Assembly (NCBI GenBank): GCA_030668875.1
Contig: DAOVER010000014.1
Location: 1 to 64,000, forward strand
Reading direction: 5' to 3'
DNA from: Candidatus Heimdallarchaeota archaeon
Lineage (GTDB): Archaea > Asgardarchaeota > Heimdallarchaeia > Heimdallarchaeales > Heimdallarchaeaceae
Length of the DNA: 64,000 nucleotides
Shown here: positions 1-6,195 of the stretch, one piece after another
How the letters are laid out: each line of letters starts with the position of its first letter
Numbering within the stretch: the first letter of the stretch is position 1
Made by a program: the position numbers and the translations under genes
Notes under the pieces: model-generated
What the model was told of the DNA's origin: nothing
The model's input: only the letters and a program-made list of their open reading frames with translations
Database searches by the model: none

Positions 1-1445
1 GGTGATTGAAACCTGGGTTCAACCAGGCTAAGACCCAGTAAACGCCGGAGCTAACTATGAGCTTCTTAAGGTAGGCAAATGCCTTGTCTGCTAATTACAG
101 ACGTCCATGAAGGGACCAACGAGGTGCCCACTGTCTCCACCTAAAGCCTACTGAACCCACAGTCCAGCGAACAGTCTGGAACGCACCATCGGGAAGAGAA
201 GACCCTGTGGAGCTTTACTGCTGTCAGGGGCTGTTGTATTGGTGTGCATACATAGCATAGTCAGGAAACGTTATATCCTACATTCTCCGGGATGTAGGGG
301 AGTTGATCTTGAAATACTGACTTTGTGCATTGGTACGACTTACCTCTCGCGAGGGGGACACCCCCTGCCTGGCAGTTTCACTGGGGCGGTAGCCTCTTGA
401 AAAGATATCAAGAGGGCCCAAAGCCAAGCTCAACCGGGACAGAAATCCGGTGTAGAGTGCAAGGGCAAAAGCTTGGTTGACTGTGAACTCACCAACACGG
501 TTCGCAGATGTTAACGCAGGGCCTAGCGATCCTTCGCAATGCCCTTAGTAGGCGGCGGAGGTGGCAGAAAAGTTACCCCAGGGGTAACTGCATTTCTTTA
601 TTACTTACGTATTAGAGTTGTGCTCTCATCTGGGTAACATTTATCTGTTGCACATTTTTTCAATTGGCAGAGCTAAAATAAATTATTAGAAAATTGCTCC
701 TGTCTTCAATTTCCGGTGAGGAAATTAAATAGGTTTTCGCCAAATTGGCATAATAAAATCTTGAACAGAATGGGTCCATTATCTGTCTGATATCCCAACA
801 AATTGATAAGGAATTCCCGAAAAAGATTAACAACACAACAGATGAAGAGCTACAACAATAAGCGTGAGTGACGATAGGTGACAGGATTTGTAACTACCCT
901 TTACCGGGTTGACAATTGATCCTCGAACCAATGTGCTATGTATTTTGCATAAGTGCAGCCCTGAACGGAGTTGTCGTGGGTAAGAGTTCACATCGACCTC
1001 ACGGCTTGCTACCTCGATGTCGGCTCTTCCTAGCTTGGTCCTGATTCAGGGGCCAAGAGTGGGGTTGTTCGCCCATTAAAAGGGAACGTGAGCTGGGTTT
1101 AGACCGTTGTGAGACAGGTTGGATTCTATCTGATGGTGCTGGCGGGCGATTGAGAGTAAAGTCTCCACAGTACGAGAGGAACAGGCGGCTGGGGCCGCTG
1201 GTGTATCGGTTGTTCTAAAGAGCATTGCCGAGTAGCTAAGCCCTTGTAGATAAGAGCGGAATGCATCTACGCTCGAAGCTACTCTCGAAACGAGTCGTCC
1301 ACTCTGCAACACTATAGAGGGACTGGTGACAGTAACTTTCGTTGTAGACGAGAACGCGGAAAGAAGATCCGTTTGATAGAGCAGGGGTGTACGCGTCGAG
1401 CTTAGGCGAGATGTTTAGCCCACTGCCACTAACTGTTCAAGCGTA
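1..1445 (+). rRNA. 23S (LSU) rRNA, 3' part, truncated at window start; interrupted by an intron-like insertion at ~587-964
   Basis: Conserved LSU blocks: AACTATGAGCTTCTTAAGGTAGGCAAATGCC, AGAAAAGTTACCCCAGGGGTAAC, CACATCGACC...CTACCTCGATGTCGGCTCTTCC, AGTACGAGAGGAAC (sarcin-ricin loop). The 3' end is approximate. Confidence 0.95.
587..964 (+). other. Putative archaeal-type (BHB) intron in 23S rRNA near the peptidyl-transferase centre; no long ORF
   Basis: ~378 nt of non-rRNA sequence separates GTTACCCCAGGGGTA from AC..TTGTCGTGGGTAAGAGTTCACATCGACC. Flanks can fold with GGGG/CCCT as central helix, 3-nt bulges TAA and GAA, and an inner helix CTGCATTT/AAGTGCAG. Exact junctions are uncertain. Confidence 0.65.
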
Positions 1446-1614
1446 GTTAGGCCAAATAGGAATCGGTTCGTCAGATTCTTGGAGAGTTCTTGTCAGCTGA
1501 TTTTAGTTTACATGAAATTTTTTCTTGACAAAAAAATCAGAGATGTGAAAAACATTTTAGTTTACTATTTTTCAACTTAGTAAATCAGCTTTAGAATCAC
1601 TTAGAAAATATTTG

Positions 1615-3216
1615 TCACATTTTTGCTTTTAGTGCATCTTTCTGTTGTAAGTTCATATAGTTTAATAGAGTATTTTCCAATCTAGAGAACCCATAATTTC
1701 TACACTTCTTTATCGCCATATACTGTAAAGCTGGCCCAAGGGGGTCTCCATTCTTATATGCCCCTACCTGAATGAAAGCTTCCATGAAGATACGCATTTC
1801 CAGAACTTCTATTCTATGGAGTCTGTTATTGTATTTCTTTAACAGAGGAGAAATTTTAGTATAGTGCTTGAGTGAAAACAATTGTTGGGCAATAAGGAGA
1901 TCTGCATAAGCATGTTCTATGAATGTAGTTTTACTTGTTGTTATGCGCTTTTCTAAAGTAGCAATACAACTCAGTGCTATCTGTTCCTGATTAATCCATG
2001 TTAACTTTCGTTTTCCAAGCATAAACTCTATTAGATGCTTAACACGATTAATGCTGAAATTATTGATTTCTAATAACTTTTGAAGTTTATCAGAATCGAG
2101 GTCAGAATTAAGGATGAATTCACTCAAAGACATGAAATCACTGTATTGACTTTTACAATTCTCAAAAATCTCATCGATCAGCTCTTGATGCTCCTGAGGA
2201 TCATAATTTCCTAAACGTGAAATATTGTAGAAATTTACAAGATTGAGATTATGAATAATTTGTTTCTCTGTATTCTTATCTAAATGTTTTTTCATAAAAT
2301 CTGATTGGAGAAGAATGTATGCTTCTTTAATTAAAACACAAGCCTGTTCTGTTTTGCCCTGCAATCCTTTAACAATCGCAAAATAAGAGTGAAGAACAAG
2401 AAAATTGCTGAAGTAGATACTGTTATTGTAAATTGGTTTAAGGATATTATAAGCCTCATTGAAATAAGATTCAGCCATTATTAAATTAGCGTTTAGAATA
2501 TAAATCCAACCTGTGAAATAGTAAATTATACCTCTTATATCAAGTGGTAAGTTTTCAAAGAGATATCTATTAGCGAGAATTTGATTGCTCAGGTTTAATG
2601 CTTTCATGTTTTCATGCATTCTGGAATAGATTATCCCTAAAAGTCCAATAGTTTGAGCTAAACTCCTATAGAACCCTCCCTTGAAGAAATAATGCGCACA
2701 ATCTTCTAGAATTTTTACACTTTCAGAATCATGTTCTTCTAACCATTTTTCAATTGCATATGAATAATGTACAAAATGAACAATATACGGGTCTTCTTTT
2801 TTTGACTTATCAATAAGTAAGAAGGCCTTTTCTATGAAAGATTTTCCTTTAACTTTATTTACCTTTATCTTTTCTATAAACCACCAGTATGAATAAGTTA
2901 ATGCTAATCCTTCTTGATTGGAATTTTCTTTAGAAAGATTTTCCATATCATTTGCTATTTTGATGATTTTTTCCAAATTCTCTCTACGATTTTCCAGTAA
3001 CAATATTTTGAGTCCGTACAGATTTACAATTGATTTATAATCATAGAAATTCTTGGCTTTTTCTATTGTTTTCTCAATTAGTTGGATTAAATTTACATTT
3101 GATTTATTATTTAATGTAAAAACCCGAAGTTGTTCTACAATTTGTTTAAATCTATCCAACGTCATATTTTCTTGGATTTGTTGTTCAAAATAATCCTCAT
3201 TCACTCTATAACTCAT
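1615..3216 (-). CDS. TPR-like alpha-helical repeat protein, paralogue 1 (candidate peptide receptor)
   Basis: 533-aa ORF; paralogous to 4066..5652 and the 47826..49414 remnant, with a near-identical C-terminal motif RIEVLEMRIFMEAFIQVGAYKNGDPLGPALQYMAIKKCRxYGFSRLEN; helical-repeat composition. Confidence 0.85.
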   Translation of the reverse strand: MSYRVNEDYFEQQIQENMTLDRFKQIVEQLRVFTLNNKSNVNLIQLIEKTIEKAKNFYDYKSIVNLYGLKILLLENRRENLEKIIKIANDMENLSKENSNQEGLALTYSYWWFIEKIKVNKVKGKSFIEKAFLLIDKSKKEDPYIVHFVHYSYAIEKWLEEHDSESVKILEDCAHYFFKGGFYRSLAQTIGLLGIIYSRMHENMKALNLSNQILANRYLFENLPLDIRGIIYYFTGWIYILNANLIMAESYFNEAYNILKPIYNNSIYFSNFLVLHSYFAIVKGLQGKTEQACVLIKEAYILLQSDFMKKHLDKNTEKQIIHNLNLVNFYNISRLGNYDPQEHQELIDEIFENCKSQYSDFMSLSEFILNSDLDSDKLQKLLEINNFSINRVKHLIEFMLGKRKLTWINQEQIALSCIATLEKRITTSKTTFIEHAYADLLIAQQLFSLKHYTKISPLLKKYNNRLHRIEVLEMRIFMEAFIQVGAYKNGDPLGPALQYMAIKKCRNYGFSRLENTLLNYMNLQQKDALKAKM

Positions 3217-3229
3217 TACTTTCGAACTA

Positions 3230-3253
3230 TTATCCGCAAATTGATTTATAAAG
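3230..3253 (-). promoter_or_regulatory. Putative TATA-type promoter of TPR paralogue 1
   Basis: Minus strand CTTTATAAATCAATTTGCGGATAA; aligned equivalents lie upstream of the other two TPR paralogues. Confidence 0.5.
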
Positions 3254-3409
3254 GTGGATAATTATCCTCAACGAATAGTTGTGAAAAAATGAAATAAATA
3301 AAGAAACATTTGAAAAATGAAGAAATTTGAAATGGAGACCATAATAATGGTAATTATATTCATTTCCATCTTCTAGATTGTATGCTTTTTTCAATAAGTC
3401 TCTCTTTTC

Positions 3410-3478
3410 TTACGGATGCCACAAAGGAGGGGTTATTGCATCGTCTCCATCTTCCGGATCATATTTGTTTTTCATCAT
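3410..3478 (-). CDS. Micropeptide 1: MMKNKYDPEDGDDAITPPLWHP
   Basis: Micro-ORF below the track cutoff; peptide conserved in six copies with many synonymous differences; preceded by GAGTGATG (SD-like GTGAT). Confidence 0.8.
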   Translation of the reverse strand: MMKNKYDPEDGDDAITPPLWHP

Positions 3479-3590
3479 TTTTTCATCACTCTTTTATGTT
3501 ATACTTAGAAGAGACAAAAGATACTAAAAGACAACAAGAAAGAAACTGACAATAAAACAGTTTTACTAGTAGCTATATACAACAAAACAA
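3479..3590 (-). repeat. Conserved leader repeat upstream of micropeptide 1
   Basis: Minus strand ACTAGTAAAAC..TTGTCAGTTTCTTTCTTGTTGTCTTTTAGTAT..CTCTTCTAAGTATAAC..GAGTGATG, shared with other cassettes. Confidence 0.75.
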
Positions 3591-3620
3591 GAGTTTGAAA
3601 AAGAAAAATGGGAAATGAGA

Positions 3621-3692
3621 TTAATTAGGTGTCCACGCAGGGGGTAAAATGTCTTCGTCTCCTTCACCAGGATCATATTTTTGTTTCATCAT
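3621..3692 (-). CDS. Micropeptide 2: MMKQKYDPGEGDEDILPPAWTPN
   Basis: Same family; SD-like GAGTGATGAACA upstream. Confidence 0.8.
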   Translation of the reverse strand: MMKQKYDPGEGDEDILPPAWTPN

Positions 3693-3803
3693 TGTTCATC
3701 ACTCGTTAAGTCATACTTAGAAATGTAAAAACCTACAAAAAGACAACAAGAAAAAAACTGACAATCAACAGTTCTTACTAGTCATATTATCAACAAAATA
3801 AGC
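3693..3803 (-). repeat. Conserved leader repeat upstream of micropeptide 2
   Basis: Minus strand ATGACTAGTAAGAAC..ATTGTCAGTTTTTTTCTTGTTGTCTTTTTGTAGG..TTCTAAGTATGACTTAACGAGTGATG. Confidence 0.75.
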
Positions 3804-3819
3804 CTTTTATAAAAAATCT

Positions 3820-3885
3820 CTATGGTCTCCATAAGGGTGGTAATATGCTTTCGTCTCCATCTTCAGGGTCGTATTTTGTCGTCAT
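3820..3885 (-). CDS. Micropeptide 3: MTTKYDPEDGDESILPPLWRP
   Basis: Same family; SD-like GAGTGATGCAAA upstream. Confidence 0.8.
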   Translation of the reverse strand: MTTKYDPEDGDESILPPLWRP

Positions 3886-3993
3886 TTTTGCATCACTCGA
3901 TTTAGTTATACTTGAAATAGCAAAACCATACTAAAAGACATCAAGAAAGAAACTGACAATAAGGTTGTTTTACTAGTAAACATATCAATAAAA
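3886..3993 (-). repeat. Conserved leader repeat upstream of micropeptide 3
   Basis: Minus strand TTTACTAGTAAAACAACCTTATTGTCAGTTTCTTTCTTGATGTCTTTTAGTATGG..AAGTATAACTAAATCGAGTGATG. Confidence 0.75.
3906..3983 (-). CDS. Possible hydrophobic mini-ORF in leader 3: MFTSKTTLLSVSFLMSFSMVLLFQV
   Basis: ATG-initiated 25-codon frame; the SVSFLLSFSMFLLF-like frame is open in most other leaders, but conservation is also nucleotide-level. Confidence 0.3.
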   Translation of the reverse strand: MFTSKTTLLSVSFLMSFSMVLLFQV

Positions 3994-4065
3994 CAGGCAT
4001 TTTCAATAAGCAGGAGAAATTTAGTAACAAATAATAAACTTCCCAAAGAACCCTCAATTTATTCT

Positions 4066-5652
4066 CTAGATTTTTCTTGTTATTTCCTTCCGTTGCAATT
4101 GTAAGTAATCTAGTAATTTATTTTCCAATCGGGAGAAACCATAATCTCTACATTTTTTTATTGCCATATACTGTAAAGCTGGTCCTAGTGGATCTCCGTT
4201 CTTATATGCGCCTACTTGGATAAAAGCTTCCATGAAAATCCGCATCTCTAGAACCTCAATTCGCTTGAGTCTACTCTCATATTGTTTAAGAAGAGGAGAA
4301 ATTTCCGCGTACCGCTTAAGAGAGAACAGTTGCTGAGCAATAAGGAGATTCGCATTGGCATGTTCTATGAATGTAGTCTTGCTTGTTATTACGCGCTTTT
4401 CTAAAATAGTAATACAGTTCAGAGATTTCTGCTCCTGACTAATTTCCGCTTCTAACTTTTGCTTTTCTAGCATGAATTCAATTAGATGTTTTACTCGATT
4501 AATGCTGAAATTATCTATAGTTAATAACTGTTGAAGTTTATCAAAATCAAAATTGGAGTTAAGGATGAACTCGCTGAAGGTCATAAAATCACTATAATGA
4601 ACCTTACAACCTTCATAGATTTCCTCCATTAATTCCTGATTTTCTTGAGGATTATAGTTGCTTAAACGTGATATATTATAGAATTTTGTTAAATTGTAAG
4701 TATGAGTAATTTGCTTTTTTGTGTTTTCATCCAAGTTTTCCTTGATAAATTCTGTTTGGAGAAGTTTCCCCGCTTCTTTGCACATATCTGCAGCTTGCTT
4801 GGTTTTTCCTTGTAAACCTTTAACAGTAGCAAGATAAGAGTGTAAGACAAGAAAATTGCTGAAGTAAATACTGCTTTTGTAAATCGGTTTTAGGATATTG
4901 TAAGCTTCATTGAAATACGATTCAGCCATTACTAAATCAGCAACTAACATATGACCTAAACCTGTAAAATAATACATTATCCCTTTAACATCAAGAGGTA
5001 AATTCTCAAAGAGAGCTCTGTTAGCAAGAATTTTATTACCCATATCTAATGCTCTCTTACCTTGCTGTCTTCTTGAGTAGATGACACTTAGAAAACTGAA
5101 AGTTTGAGCTAGGCTTCTATAAAACCCCTCTTTATAAAAAAATTTACTACAGTCTTCAAAATCATTTGCTGTTTCAAAATTATGATTCAATACCCAATCT
5201 TCAAAGGCAAGTGAATATTTACAAATATAATAAACATAATTATCCTTTTGTTCATTTTTTGATAAAAGTAATTTTACTTTTCTTAGAGAATTAGTACTTT
5301 CTTTAATTCTCCCTTCTAACTTTAGAATACCCCATTCAATTGAATATGCCAATATTAAACCATCAATATAATTGATTTCTTTTGATATTCTAAACATTTC
5401 AGACAGAAGAAAATTAATTCTCTTTATTGAGCTTCTTTTATGAAATAATTGCTTTATTTCAAGCTCATACAGATTAACAATGGATTTTTTATGATTTAAC
5501 TTTTTACTCCATTTAATTGCTCTTCTTATTATTTCTAAAACAATTTCGGATTTTTCGTTTGCTGAAACTAAACGTAAATTCTTAATTATTCCTGGCAGTT
5601 CTTCATGATTTCTAATATTTTTAATCTGTTTTATTAATCTCTCCTTCTGCAT
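4066..5652 (-). CDS. TPR-like alpha-helical repeat protein, paralogue 2 (candidate peptide receptor)
   Basis: 528-aa ORF, paralogous to 1615..3216. Confidence 0.85.
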   Translation of the reverse strand: MQKERLIKQIKNIRNHEELPGIIKNLRLVSANEKSEIVLEIIRRAIKWSKKLNHKKSIVNLYELEIKQLFHKRSSIKRINFLLSEMFRISKEINYIDGLILAYSIEWGILKLEGRIKESTNSLRKVKLLLSKNEQKDNYVYYICKYSLAFEDWVLNHNFETANDFEDCSKFFYKEGFYRSLAQTFSFLSVIYSRRQQGKRALDMGNKILANRALFENLPLDVKGIMYYFTGLGHMLVADLVMAESYFNEAYNILKPIYKSSIYFSNFLVLHSYLATVKGLQGKTKQAADMCKEAGKLLQTEFIKENLDENTKKQITHTYNLTKFYNISRLSNYNPQENQELMEEIYEGCKVHYSDFMTFSEFILNSNFDFDKLQQLLTIDNFSINRVKHLIEFMLEKQKLEAEISQEQKSLNCITILEKRVITSKTTFIEHANANLLIAQQLFSLKRYAEISPLLKQYESRLKRIEVLEMRIFMEAFIQVGAYKNGDPLGPALQYMAIKKCRDYGFSRLENKLLDYLQLQRKEITRKI

Positions 5653-5670
5653 TCACACCTACTCGGAATC

Positions 5671-5694
5671 TAATCCGTAAATTGATATATAAAG
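5671..5694 (-). promoter_or_regulatory. Putative TATA-type promoter of TPR paralogue 2
   Basis: Minus strand CTTTATATATCAATTTACGGATTA. Confidence 0.5.
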
Positions 5695-5720
5695 AAGAAG
5701 AAAAACAAAATAAAAAGTGG

Positions 5721-5792
5721 TTAATTGGGAAACCACAATGGAGGAGTAAAGGATTCGTCACCGTCTTCAGGATCATATCTTTGTTTCATCAT
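5721..5792 (-). CDS. Micropeptide 4: MMKQRYDPEDGDESFTPPLWFPN (alternative upstream in-frame start at 5816: MTKLSDAK-MMKQ...)
   Basis: Same family; SD-like GAGTGATGCAAA upstream. Confidence 0.8.
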   Translation of the reverse strand: MMKQRYDPEDGDESFTPPLWFPN

Positions 5793-5905
5793 TTTTGCAT
5801 CACTCAATTTAGTCATACTTAGAAGAGCAAAAACATACTAAAAGACAACAAGAAAGAAACTGACAAAGAAATAGTTTTGCTAGTAGAAATATCAACAAAA
5901 TAAGA
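5793..5905 (-). repeat. Conserved leader repeat upstream of micropeptide 4
   Basis: Minus strand CTACTAGCAAAACTATTTCTTTGTCAGTTTCTTTCTTGTTGTCTTTTAGTATGTTTTTGCTCTTCTAAGTATGACTAAATTGAGTGATG. Confidence 0.75.
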
Positions 5906-5934
5906 GTTTGAAAAAGATAAAAGGAAAAAGGACA

Positions 5935-6006
5935 TTAGTTAGGTGTCCACGCTGGTGGCAAAATATCCTCATCTCCTTCTCCAGAATCATATTTTTGTTT
6001 CATCAT
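5935..6006 (-). CDS. Micropeptide 5: MMKQKYDSGEGDEDILPPAWTPN
   Basis: Same family, near-identical to micropeptide 2; SD-like AAGTGATGAACA; the full leader repeat is absent upstream. Confidence 0.8.
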   Translation of the reverse strand: MMKQKYDSGEGDEDILPPAWTPN

Positions 6007-6195
6007 TGTTCATCACTTGTTTATGTTATTATAAAAATAAATTTTAACTTTTAAAACCCATAAAAAAAGAAATGCCAGTTTCTAACCTATGTCTTCCATT
6101 TTTCATAGAAGTAACAATTTTGCTGTGCTTTTATAGTTCGAAGTAGTACAACTTTTGAATAAATTCAGTCTTCTATCCCCCTAAGAGGAGAGTTC

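Noticed and set aside
1076-1312. 78-aa minus-strand ORF
   Set aside because: Antisense to highly conserved 23S rRNA sequence; spurious
3400-4000. Regularly recurring repeat/spacer-looking pattern resembling a CRISPR array
   Set aside because: Repeats are ~180-220 nt apart, diverged, contain conserved peptide-coding frames and no short identical direct repeat with unique ~35-nt spacers
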